DNA of 64,000 bases from Marchantia polymorpha subsp. ruderalis (lineage: Eukaryota > Streptophyta > Marchantiopsida > Marchantiales > Marchantiaceae): positions 27,380,501 to 27,444,500 of the forward strand of contig AP031356.1 in assembly GCA_037833965.1 (NCBI GenBank). Direction: 5' to 3'. Numbering within the stretch: the stretch's first letter is position 1; the number at the start of each line of letters is the position of its first letter. The notes beneath the pieces were generated by a model. It was not told the origin of the DNA. It did no database searches and worked only from the letters and a program-made list of their open reading frames with translations. Below, piece by piece: positions 1 through 11,309 of this stretch. Made by a program: the position numbers and the translations under genes.

Positions 1-1660
1 TCAAGCGCATTGGAACCAGACCTCGTCGGTTCGGCCTTCGATCAGCGTCAATGAGGAACAAACGATGCTCTGGCCAAAAGTCTACAGCAGTCACGGAATT
101 TCAATGAGAGTGTTCGAACGCATGAGCTGGAAAAAAAATCGTGCCAATGACGTGCAGTAATGAAATTGAATTTGACGATTTTGTTGGTAACTTTGTTCTG
201 ATACACTTTTCGAGGATTCTTGTACATGGTCGTTCAGAGCAATCCATTGAGTCACGTGTTGCTCTCCAACGAGTCACTTATCGACTCTTCTGATCTACTT
301 CGCGGGCAGACGGACATGGGCTTCCTTCTTCACGACAGTGAAGTCACCGGAGTGACACGTGCTGCTCGATGATAGATGGTCAACGAGATGAGGATTCGAC
401 GACGAACGTGAAGAAAAGCTCATCAGATTCATCGGCGAGAGATTAATCTGCGTGACCTTTGAAAGCGATAGACGCAGAACGCACGTTCAACGCGGCGACC
501 TTTGTCAATTTGCAGCGTTATTTTTATTATAGGCCCCTTATTCCCTTCAGTATTTAATTCTCGTCAAGAAGAATTTATGTAGACGTTAGATCTATTAGGC
601 TCATCAAGATTCTTCTTATCTTCATCGGAGGACAAGGATTCAATCGCAAATCTATTCGCTTCCCGTAAAGAAATGATGAGTTTAGGAAAGGTCAAAAAAT
701 TTTAATAATGCCATTACCTCGATCAAATTCTTCCGGATTAAAGGTACTCGCCCTCATTTCTTCAAGAGGTGATGCTTTTCGCTGATTTCATCAGGTTGCA
801 TTTCTTCTTCCGTCTCTCATCCTCGTGATCCACAAGTCACTGCGCTTCTCGTGTCCTCCGTATTGACATTCCGAAAACTTTTGCACTCGTTCAAACAAGC
901 ATGCCTGTCGTCCTAATACTCCAACTGCATCTGGGTTGTACCTCCTGGTCTTCAAGCCCTTCGTCAGTCTCTCCAAAGCACAAGTGGGGCATCGTCGTCA
1001 TTTGACGGAGAATGGAGTGTCCTAGATTGTGATCATCACAGACAATGCCAACCATCACATCTCATGGGCAGGAATAGGAACGTCTGGTTGCTTAGATTCA
1101 CGAGACACGCATGTTTGCAGCTGTGATGATTTGTCCAAGAGCCGGTTTTTGTCTCGCGCTCTGTCTGACCTTTGCACTTTGCAAAAAGCAATCGATCGAC
1201 CAAACTTGGCTGCACTTTCCATCCTATTATAAAAATCTGCTTAAATGTATACTCACATGTTCATCCATTCAGAGATTTTTCAGTGTTGCGTTCACATTAG
1301 CCTTAGTTTGACTGAAGGCCACTGTGCGGAGAGAAACGCGTGGTGGGTCCCAAGTTTATAAAACTGTAAACTTTTCAACAACGCGATTTCTCCGGATCCG
1401 GCAGTTCTAATTAATGTGTCAAAAGTAATGTTGGATAATCATCCCCGTTCATCATCTCATCTCTTCATCCCAGTACGCAAGTAGAAGAAGAAGAAGGAAG
1501 AAAAAAAGTGTGACTCAGTGTAGGAAGATCATATTTGACGTTGCTTAGGTTTCCCGTGATTCCTCCACTTTCTTGCAAAAGTATTAATGAATCACATGAA
1601 TTTATTATTGTAGTGTCAATCTATTTCTTACAGAACCCTGCCTACTGCTCCTAAGTAATG

Positions 1661-1690
1661 CTCATAAGTAGGTAATGACCTACTTATGAG
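1661..1690. repeat. Perfect 13-bp inverted repeat, 4-bp loop
   Basis: The arm CTCATAAGTAGGT is followed by AATG and then by its exact reverse complement. No coding context is visible, so this could be a small foldback relic or chance in AT-rich DNA. Confidence 0.85.
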
Positions 1691-2059
1691 TATAACGAAC
1701 TGTCACTGAATTTATATATCTATATATATATTATTCTCTCAATCTCAGGAAATGCATGTCCTGGACATGGCATTTATCTCTTCTCTCGAACCTTGTCATT
1801 TGTGCTGAGTCCTTAAGAATCTTTTATCTTCATATTTAAACCATGACAACTCTTCCGTAGACATGCTCCTTTCGGTCTTCCCATATTCTTTGCTATATTA
1901 CTCGGTGCCCCTTCTTTTCTCCTTTTGTGGTCCTTCGTCTTTTGCCACTCTTTTCTTTCGGTACAGGGAAGGGGATTCACGGTAGCCCGCATCTTATACC
2001 CATATTAGAAGGCTGTATGTGGGGACCAAGTTGATACTTTATATTAGATTGAAGTTAGA

Positions 2060-2087
2060 CATATATATATATATATATATATATATA
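2060..2087. repeat. (AT)n microsatellite
   Basis: An uninterrupted AT dinucleotide run. Similar shorter runs occur near 1718-1731 and 15309-15328. Confidence 0.95.
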
Positions 2088-3375
2088 GGTCTATTTTTCT
2101 TGCAAGTTATTTTTTTCTACTGCAGTGGTAGATGCAAATGAAATCCATCGAGATTCAGAACCCTCCGATGTTTTTGAGGTATTGCACAGTCGGATCCTCT
2201 GCGCTTTGCGTTGGAGATCTGTGAGCGTTTGCCTGACAATAGTCTTATCGCTTTCCCCTAAGTTCACCAGAATTCTCCCTCGTCGATTCCATGGCTTGAA
2301 GAGTTTCAGTAACGTGAGGGCAAGGATCAGCTGGAACAACAAAGCTCACTCGGGTATGAGGAAAGCGAAGCTGTTCACATTCTTTCCTCTTTTGACAGAG
2401 TAGTCAAGCTAAGTACTTACTGTCTACCTTTCCAACCTCCAGACGAATAGCGTTTCAAGTCATTGCCTTATATTCTTAAGCTACAAATTCAATTTCTCAC
2501 GTCAATTATATGTTATTCTTCCTTGAGCGCAAAGATAGAGTCAAAGATTCAACCTCTCGAGAGAAAGCACAGCACTCGGTGAAGTTTCTAGAATTCTAGT
2601 GATTTTCTCATGTTGGAATCTGCCTGGAATCTGAGATCACATGGTTTTTACTTGCGATGAAACAGAATTCCTGAATGTACTCGAATTGTTAATTAGTAGT
2701 ACTACAAATGTGCGTATGTAGTACTAACATGTACTCACCTAGTGTACTATGATGGCATGAGTACGGTTTAAAAGAAAGTAAAGCTTGTACCTTTCAGGCA
2801 TTTTTGGAATGAAACAATATTTACACAATTCTAGTTCTCCTATACTCTTTGGAACTGAATTATTGTATATATGTTTGTGTGTATATATACTCAAATAAGA
2901 ATATGAAAATTTGCATCACTCAAGGATTGACAACTATCATCAAATGAATCTAAGAATTTCTAAAGTAATATGTAGATTTCCACCGGGACTAAAATTACAA
3001 TCACGAATGAAAATTTAATGAGTAAATTTTCTTTCTAAAATATTCAACATGATTGTGACACTTTCTAAATTATTTGAGAAAAATAAGATTCTGGAAAAAA
3101 AAATTATTTCTAAAATTCACATATTAATTTATTTTTATACTCTAGAAATTGACAACGACCTATATTTTTAAAATATGGAATAACTAGGTAAATCATTAGC
3201 TGTCAATTGTATATAAAATAAATCCATCTAAAAATTGATTGATTTTTAACTTCAAATATAATAATACATAATTTAAAATTTATATTACTTGATATCTAAA
3301 TATCTAAATATATTTTTTATTTTTTATTATATATAATAATCATCATTATATTTTTCAATTTTAGCAAAACTGAAG

Positions 3376-3431
3376 TAGCCTTGTGATTCGAACTCACACA
3401 TGTGTCGGTGTAATGATCTCTACGACTGCCA
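3376..3431 (-). repeat. tRNA-like / SINE-head relic
   Basis: Read on the minus strand, this has a box-B-like motif (GAGTTCGAATC) in a small T-arm-like stem-loop (TGTGA / TCACA). About 40 bases upstream is a weak box-A-like stretch starting TGGCAGTCG. No anticodon arm or full cloverleaf can be folded, so it is not a working tRNA gene. The layout resembles the RNA polymerase III head of a SINE. A related layout occurs at 15751-15798. Confidence 0.35.
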
Positions 3432-6280
3432 TTTTTAATTAGATCCGACAGATTGCGGCGATCGGTGCTCTGCTATCCACAGCTGCATGGATGTGCAGAT
3501 TTAGGAGCTGAACTGGTTCTCCGAGAAGGCCTTGGATGTCGGGAGCACTCTGACTTAAGATTTAGGCCAGACTTCTATTGCACAACTTATGGTCACTATA
3601 TTCTGCAATCGTCATAGTTTTCTAAAAAGCTTCCGGCAATTAGCGGAAGCTCAAACCTGCAATTATCTATGGAAGGTTCTAACATCTGCTCACTGACAAG
3701 GCCATCAAACTATAACCCACTCTCCTCATTGGGCTCGTTCCGAGAAACTTGCTCGCCAGTGTCAAGAGAAGGTTTGTGAACAAATTCTCTCCCACCAAAT
3801 GCAAGTCCGTTGTTTCAGAAGGAAGGTGTACGAGTAGCCAGGTTTGCGGCCACATTTGTTGAGTACCCTGACGTCCACCTAGAGGATTGGATATGTGGAC
3901 GATCAGGATTGGGCCCGAGCTGAAGCCCGTCAGAACATAGTAGGTCGCAGTTTCACATTCCAATTCCGTCCTGAGCCTTTATTGAGTGAAGGTGAACTAT
4001 GAAGGTTGTCATAGTGATCGACCCTATTCTTCAAAGGAAGAGCAGCTTCGACCACTGAAACAAAAGAGTGGCATCCAGTATCTGTACTTCCCAAAATCGG
4101 ACTGAGAAGGAAATCAGCGAACATATGCCTGCAATCTTTGATGCGAACACGCGAGCCCTATAATATATCTTTCTCTGTCACGTCTCATTCATACCCAGTA
4201 ACCTCAGAGGTGATGACAAATTGGAAAACATGGGGTTACGGATGTACTTACTTGGATTTCTCTTTTGCAACTCTTGACTGTTAGCTGTACTGAACTTTTG
4301 ATAAACCCTCACGATCAGTCGTGAAAAAGTCCACCTGATTCTTCCTTCACAAGGGTAACATTCCGAACATTGATACACAGACCTACAGAGAAATACTACC
4401 ATCTTCGAATGCTTTTGCAGGTTCGACGTCATGAAGTTTGGTACCGTAATGGCAAAATTGCTTCAGTTTTAGCAAAACAGCGACATCTGTCAGACAGACT
4501 GTCAAAGTGAGAACTCATAACAATAGTCAGAGATGCTCTTCATTAGTTAGAATATGATATGATGGTGCACACACACACGATTGTGTATACAAAGAACTTA
4601 TTGGTGACCAGACTACCTAATGTATGACCAGGTGGTCGGCATATTAACTGCGTCGCATGATATGTTGATCAAGAGACCACCAATACTATCATCTCTATGC
4701 ACAGTTGCTTGAAAACTAGGCCACCGAATCTCTACGCGCACATATAAATGTTTCAGGTTTGCCCGGTCTTGAAGCTTGCATTAAACTTTCTGCCACGTTC
4801 TGGCTTAATATTGCAAGTGCCGTAGAAGAAGGTGAAGATTATAGACCAAGCAGACATTGTCGGAAACCAATTGCCCATCCAGCTCTCCTGATCATTTCCG
4901 ACCCCGAGAATTCTGCACGATGCTGGACACTACAAAAAGTTCATCCACGGCTGCGAGTTGCAAGACTTCTTCGATATCTTGTGGATCTTATTGGTGAACT
5001 GCAGGGATAAGCATACAGAGTGGGCACAATCAGTTCTTCATTTGGACTGACAGTTGCTAAAACATGAGCTGATCCAACAGTCACCTTAGGCAGTCATACA
5101 TCCAACAGAAAGCGCTAAGCAAGGATGAAAAAGTAAATTCCACTGTTCTGCGTCGAAGTTTCCAGAGCCAAGACATCTATCCTCCTAGCTAATCCTCGCA
5201 TTTTCTCAGATGGGCACAGAAACTCACCCGGGAGAGTGCAGACAGTTTCAAACGCAATCGTATCGGTTAAAACCAGCCACACACTACGAACTCCAGCCCA
5301 CTCTCGCACTCAAGACAATCACAGAGTTGGAAAACATGATCCATTCAACAGGCTGCCCAGTAAATATTAGACTTCACTACTTTCTTCAACCTAAAGAACT
5401 ACTTGATAACATGAAGTCGTCAAGGGCATAGGGCGCGGAAGCCTCCGATCATGCTTTACTGAAAAGCCACGGAGATGATTAGTGAAGCGGTAAACTTGAA
5501 GGTAAAATCAGATGAGATTGTGTATTTCTTCATAGCACAAGGTATGGAGATATGTATGGATCTGTCACTAAAATTAGAAAGTACAATAGATCTTAACCCA
5601 TGTGGATTCAGATGTCAACTAGAACATACTGTTCTGATAACCGAGCAGACTCATCAGCTAGCTCATATCACTTGCTACAATAGTTCACGTATCTAATAGT
5701 GTTTGCTAAATATCTTCCATGCGGCTGAAATCTCTTATTGGGCAGTCGCGTCGAAAAAGTTGAATCTGAACGCTTGTTGCAAACCTGTCATTGCAAAAAG
5801 ATTCTCGCTGAATAACTAGTACCTATGAAGATAATCTAAAATAATTGCTAAAGAAGGTAAAAAGAGCGAGAGTTAGCACAGTAAACAAATTGCCCTTCCC
5901 CGGACTATCCGAAGCTGTAGTTAGAACTAACAATACTCTTTTGCTGTTGATATCGACCGATTTCAGAGTAGATCCAATATAGTTGACTCCAAAATTTACA
6001 ATTTGTTCAGACGGCAAAACCAACACTAACAAAGCTTCAGCACAATCTGTTTGTGAAGTTTGTTCATTGGGAATTCCGTGCTATGATAATAACAACGCTC
6101 ATTTCATGTCCATTGGTTCATGTTTTGACACGGGCTTCAAAATGTGAGATACACTTTAATCATTTCAATCATCACTAATGAACAGTAGAGAATGACCTCT
6201 AATTTGAATCTCAGCCGGCCTCTAATGGGAGAACCTTTAGTGAAGATAAAACTACATTTCCTCCCAAAAGATGTATATAC

Positions 6281-6650
6281 TTTTTCAGACAACATTTTGG
6301 CATATTTTGTTTCCACAAAGTTTTGATGAAGTCACAAGATTGCTCGATGAATAATTTAACCATATCTACATAAGACTGTTTCCGATTGCACCGAGACGAA
6401 AACACATCAATTTTCGGACAACTTTTTGGCATATTTTGCAAATTTGGATCTTGACATGTTGGTGTTTTTTAACGGTAGGCATATTGCTAGGAAGTTGGTG
6501 GGCTTATCATGAATTAGGCTGGGGCGGCTGGTGGTTTTGGGATCCCGTAGATTTGTTTCCAGAGTTTTGATGAAGTCACAATATTGCTCGATGAATATAT
6601 CTACATAAGACTGTTTCCTTCTGCACCGAAACGAAAACACATCCATCTTT
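6281..6650. repeat. Local tandem duplication, second copy interrupted
   Basis: Unit 1 runs from about 6281 to 6410 and unit 2 from about 6411 to 6645. Both contain the same ordered landmarks: GACAAC, TTTTGGCATATTTTG, TTTGTTTCC, AGTTTTGATGAAGTCACAA, TTGCTCGATGAAT, ATCTACATAAGACTGTTTCC and CGAAAACACATC. Unit 2 is about 110 bp longer because foreign sequence (6439-6550) sits between TATTTTG and TTTGTTTCC, which are adjacent in unit 1. The likely order of events is therefore duplication first and insertion second. Confidence 0.8.
6439..6549 (+). pseudogene. NUMT: fragment of mitochondrial ccmF (ccmFN)
   Basis: One plus-strand frame encodes 37 residues ending in the haem-lyase signature of Ccm[18 protein letters not shown] followed by WWFWDPV. 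This is the tryptophan-rich WWD region of the cytochrome c maturation protein, which in plants is encoded in mitochondrial DNA as ccmFN. The frame begins at the insertion boundary (QIWILTCWC) and stops abruptly after DPV at the other boundary, so neither gene end is present. It is a short mitochondrial insertion, not a gene. No stop codon interrupts the fragment, which suggests it is not very old, although 37 codons is a small sample. Confidence 0.85.
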
Positions 6651-9578
6651 GACCGCTATCGAGTGAATTACGCTTGTACAGCATAGAAGTGTACATAGCA
6701 GTTTTTTGTCACCCTTGTAATCTCCTGTACAAGGAACGAATTGTCATGCCACATTACTGCCCTGTAAACTTTAACCTCTTCCGTTGTGAAAACGCAAATT
6801 TTGCCGTCTGTCTGGGTGGAGCTATTGCCACGGAGCTGAGCTCTTGAACTCCGTGAGATAATCCCGCTGTGACTCATGCTAGGAGTGGTGCGCCCAGTCG
6901 TGTTCACAGATTGTGGAAACGTACACATTTCGTTTATATCTTTCTCTACTGAAACCACCATTAGCACCAGGTACTGTCAAACGGTGTTTAGACTTACTTT
7001 CGGCAAAAGGCGTCATCTGAACCCGCTTAACCGGCTCCAAGATCCACAGCTGATGTATCTCTACCAGCTCGTCAATTCGACACATGTGAGGCATGAGGAT
7101 CCAGCTTCATGGTCTACTGATTAGCTTTGATTATAGTAAAAGTATGGAATTGTAAGTTCTAACATTCCAGAAAGTGCTTGGCGCTTCACTTTCGATTGTC
7201 GCTATCTGACAAATGGTTTAACACACATTGAGTGCAGCGTTTCCTGACAATCTACAGTTTCTACACGCGATTAGAGAAAGCAGTTCTCTTCCGACGAACT
7301 AGCTATGTGGATTTGGATTAGGCTTTACCGGCAGGCGTATCGACTGAGAACAGAGCCTTCATCGTTGTGTGAGAAATTTGGATCATCGATACGGCGCGGA
7401 GCACAGTCATGAACCAGGCTTCAACGGCCATTGTCTTCACATCTCCGTTCTAAGGTAATCCCCAGGCTCTCTCTCGGCAACAGGCAAGAGTTCGTTTTTT
7501 AATTCCACGGGCACTGATGTGGCTTTCGAATTTCGGATAGAAACATCCAAGACGTCTCTAGGTTTTTGGATGAATGGTTAACACTACGAGATGTGGCATT
7601 GGATCAAGGAGACAATAGATAGCGGTAGATGTCCAAACAAATCGAATGCTGAAACCACTCTACACCCGCCGTGTCCATCGTCTCGATTCAGAAGACGAAT
7701 TTGTCTTCAGATCAATCGAGATTCGTAAGTTGTAGGGTATTCTAAGAGGTTGTGATGATCGAAAGACCACATAAGGAGCGCACTCTGTTGTGCAGTGCAG
7801 TCCTCAGATTCTTTGCTCTCGCAGCCGGCACCTTACATACACCTCGACAGCACATTCGACTTACTTCGACGATTACCGGCCTTCAACACACTTGAAACCC
7901 TAAAATCTTGAGCTTTTTGCCCTAGCGTCTCTGGGAGGTACGGCCGGTGGTCAACACTTTCGCCACCGGGAAAAATCGGAAAGCAAAGTAGGATGGGCAG
8001 GGAGATGGAACAAAGGCAAGCCCTGGTGCGGTACATCCACTGTTTCCGAGCTGTGATGGGTTGGCTCATTCCAGGGCTCCTGGCGTGGAGCCGAAGATTG
8101 TCAGCAACATTTCTAGCTACCACCCGTGAAGCGGCGATCAGGCTGAGCAGGCTAGTAGGAATTATGCAGGGTATTCATCGACATAGTGCTAACAAAAAAC
8201 GCGTCTGTTCCTCGATCTTATGCTGCAGAAAACTTAGCCAAGAAATCACTACCTGGCTCCTCAGCGTGCGACACTGTTACTAATTCACTCGAGATTCTAT
8301 CACACGCGGAGGTGTTGCTGTTGCCGCCCTGCTGCCGGGAAGCCGACAATGCTGTCTCACTTCGCAGAACTTGGCGAGCTCACGAGAAGTCAATTGCGCC
8401 AGATTTCAGGAAAGATTGTCTGGTTTAGGGATCAGACCAGGCGATGTCCATGCGTAACAAGGTGCTGCGGACATCTCTCACGCAGTCGCGAGATATTGCC
8501 GTTCATCATTATTTAAAACCAGAAGAATCTGCAATTACTGTGTCGGCGTTTGGTTTATGTATCTAAGGGCACCATCCTTAAAAGCTAAAGCTTATGGGTT
8601 TTTCCTTGTACGATACAAGACCTGGGTCTTGTATCGTACAAGGGAATGTTCAAGTGGAAAGAATGGAGCCAGTAAAGACAAGAATGTAGAGAATGGATCA
8701 GGCGGATTTCTCGGCCACGGGTTAAAAGCCCCCGCGAGGTTTCAATTGCTGGAATTTTCGATTGAAAATCGGAACCCAAATTGAAATGGAAAATTCCAGT
8801 TCAGATACATGACTCTTGTGCGTGTTGGCTTCGTTTTCACCTGGCTTCATTCACATGTACGATGGCACGAGATATGCCAACTTTCTTTGGCATGAGAGTG
8901 TTCCAAGATATTTTTCAGCGGCAATGTGAGATTCATATCTTTCCTCATATTTCGGAATTTATAAATACGAGTAAATACAAAATATGAAAAGTAATATCCT
9001 GGTTTGTAAAGATTTATGATGAAAGTTTGGAGATCATTTCCAATTTTTTTCCAGAAATCAATTCTTCTTAACTATTGTCACAGGAATATACATCAATTCT
9101 TCCATATATATCAAAATAAAAAAATTCTATAGTGAGAAGTTTTCATACTGACACTTTACTTTATCATGAACACTAAAATTTGAGCTTACTAGAATTTGAA
9201 CAATGATCACGAATCAAACTCTACTTACACAAACATACGCTCAACCGACATTCATCCCAAAAGACTCAAGATGATTTATTTCCGCTTTCACAATTCCGAT
9301 TCAATATTCGAGCACGCGTGAAATTTGGGCAGTTTCTTGCGAGGAAGTAGATCGGCCATTGTGCACAGAGATGCGGGGACAGCGAAGTATTCACCGACGA
9401 ATTCGTATCGAACTGTTCATTATGGTGACGAAGGCTACATCACGATTCATCTATTTTCAACCAATGTGCATCTGGTTCTTGTCTACTCTACTTGAAGATA
9501 CAGTTTTGCACATCATAAACATCTACGACTCGTCATCCGGATGTACGATACAACAGCTCACCGTGCATCCGTACGCTT
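6651..9578. other. Intergenic, no gene recognised
   Basis: Only short frames of up to about 96 codons occur, open on both strands around 7.8-8.3 kb and without family features I recognise. A 40-bp palindrome at 8604-8643 is listed separately. Confidence 0.55.
8604..8643. repeat. 40-bp palindrome, 19-bp perfect arms, 2-bp centre
   Basis: The arm CCTTGTACGATACAAGACC is followed by TG and by its exact reverse complement. Outside the perfect arms pairing continues with one T-G wobble and two A-T pairs. Each arm is itself partly self-complementary (CTTGTA...TACAAG), so the site could form a long hairpin or a cruciform. Confidence 0.95.
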
Positions 9579-10600
9579 TCAGAGCACCCGGATGTCGATG
9601 AGATCCTTCTTGGGAAGTTTTGCCAGCTTGGGTACTGTGACGATCAGCACTCCGTTCTTCAGTTCTGCCGAAATTTTCTCAAACTCTACATTCTCCGGGA
9701 GCAACAAACGAGAGCTGAAACTGCCATAGTTTCGGGATGCAAACTTGGAATTCGTTTCCTCAGAACCCTGGTCCGCTTTAATGACAAGGTGACCTTCTTC
9801 TACATACACTTTCACTTGCTCCTTGCTGAATCCTGGAATGTCGACTCGGAGGAAATAGCCCTTTTCATCTTCCATCACATCCCACGGAGTGCGGATGCTG
9901 TTTCGCAGCTGCTTGGACCCCAGCGGAAGCATCTGACGGGGAGTTGAGAAGAATGCGTCATCGAACATTCGATCCATAGAGTCCAGCATCTGCCTCAAGC
10001 TCCTCACAGTGGGGAAAAAATCATCCAAATCTCCGGCTAGTGACCTCAGTAGTGGTCTTGGGGATGATCCTGCACAGATATCCTCCAATGTTATGCTCGG
10101 ATCCAAATCTCCTCCCCATACATCGAGGAAGAGGACCATGACAGACGGCAGATGTGATCACATTCAACATCCTCCTTTATCCTCACAAGAACCATGCTGA
10201 TTCTAGACAAGCAGATTTTTGGCCTCAGAAGATTTACAATTTCACCTCAAGGGACTGGAAGTTGGGAATGGATACCTCTGGTTGTCTGGACGTTGGTCGA
10301 TTCATTGTCCGTCAGGGGAATGCTACTTTCGTTCTGCTTAACTACATCTGATGTTGGAGAGCCATCCGAGCCATCTGTGGCGGTGGATGCCTTTGTGAGT
10401 ACCCGATTTGTTCCGGTGATCCTTCTGTTTAGTCTCTCCTCTGCACGTCTGGTTGTACTCAGTGAAATCCCGTGCAAACGAGTGACAGCCGATGCGTTCA
10501 GCTGCGATACATTCCTCGCTGACCGACTGCTGCTGCGCTGCTGAAGCAAATTGCCCACGATAGAACTCGCCACCGGGCGGACCGCGTTGCAAGTCGCCAT
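9579..10600 (-). CDS. HSP21: Plastid-targeted small heat shock protein (HSP21-like)
   Basis: Two exons, 10276-10600 and 9579-10111, joined by a 164-bp GT-AG intron in phase 1, encode 285 residues. The start is the ATG at 10598-10600, giving MATCNAVRPVASS and a Ser/Arg-rich transit-peptide-like N-terminus. The methionine-rich amphipathic helix typical of plastid HSP21 is seen at residues 148-157 (RQMLDSMDRM). An alpha-crystallin domain follows from about 185 to 274, with the conserved IPGFSKEQVKV, NGVLIVTVPK and a C-terminal KKDLIDI. The family forms ATP-independent chaperone oligomers that hold unfolding stromal and thylakoid proteins during heat. The protein is longer than the usual 230-240 residues because of a Ser/Thr-rich linker at about 40-125. 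Acceptors 3 bp apart (exon 2 starting 10111 or 10108) both keep frame. Heat shock element-like sites lie upstream. Confidence 0.92.
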
Positions 10601-10813
10601 GATCGTGAGTGAGATCGGGTGCCGCAAGAGAGTAACAAGTGGAATACCTGCCAGCAAGCGGAGTGATTGATGGCCTGTGTAGGACTTTCGAGTGACCAGG
10701 AGGACGCTTCAGACTGATTTATGCTTCTCCGATCGGTTTCAGGAGTTGCAGCCGATGAAGAACGGAGAGTCTTCGAGAGATTTGTCGAACGGGGCGGGGA
10801 GAAGAGGATCTAA

Positions 10814-10831
10814 GAAGCTCCTAGATACTTC
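10814..10831. promoter_or_regulatory. Candidate heat shock element, proximal
   Basis: The spacing GAA-TCC-GAT-TTC at 5-bp intervals gives a four-unit heat shock element with two perfect and two imperfect units. It lies about 215 bp upstream of the sHSP start codon. Binding is inferred from the pattern only. Confidence 0.35.
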
Positions 10832-11291
10832 GAGCCTCGTGAAGTCGTTCATTGGAGTGATCGGGACGGTCACGAGGCACAGCAGCTTCCGAATGAAATC
10901 CAGAGTTTTCACCTGGTTAGCGCGAATGTCCTCCATACATGTACCACAATTGTAAATCGATTTCGTGACGATAATCACCCGTCACTCCTGATCAGTTCGT
11001 AGACCGTAAAGCTGCTCCATCAAGCGTCGTGCAAGAGAACGCTCGCCCAGCAAATAAACCGAAACCAATTGACCTCCGACTCTCCGCTTGACGTGTCTCG
11101 AATGTCATCGACCGATGGATCTGCGCTCGTAGCTCGCAAGTGCAAGCGTGACCTTAAAGCATGATGCGGAGAGACCCACCCGCCCACCCACCAGTCATCC
11201 AATCGATTCTGGGCTGTCAAAGTTTCTCGAAAGCAAGGGCAGCACTAGAAGGACCCCGATGCTGCTCCGCTCCCTCCAGAAAAAAAATGAT

Positions 11292-11309
11292 GAACTCTCT
11301 GGAAAGTTC
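11292..11309. promoter_or_regulatory. Candidate heat shock element, distal (gapped)
   Basis: GAA at 11292 and 11302 and TTC at 11307 are in 5-bp register, with the unit at 11297 degenerate. This includes the perfect core GAAAGTTC. Another perfect core, TTCTCGAA, is at 11224-11231. Both are 600-700 bp upstream of the sHSP start codon, so their role depends on where transcription starts. Confidence 0.3.

Larger units (their letters stand above)
1..6280. other. Gene-poor flank, no gene recognised
   Basis: I find no open frame with a recognisable protein family here; the longest frames are under 100 codons and overlap on both strands. The stretch is AT-rich, especially 2.8-3.4 kb. It holds an AT dinucleotide run, a 30-bp foldback and a tRNA-like relic, which are listed separately. 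Confidence 0.6.

Noticed and set aside
3376..3431. Functional tRNA gene
   Set aside because: Only a T-arm-like stem and weak internal promoter boxes are present. No acceptor, D or anticodon arms pair.
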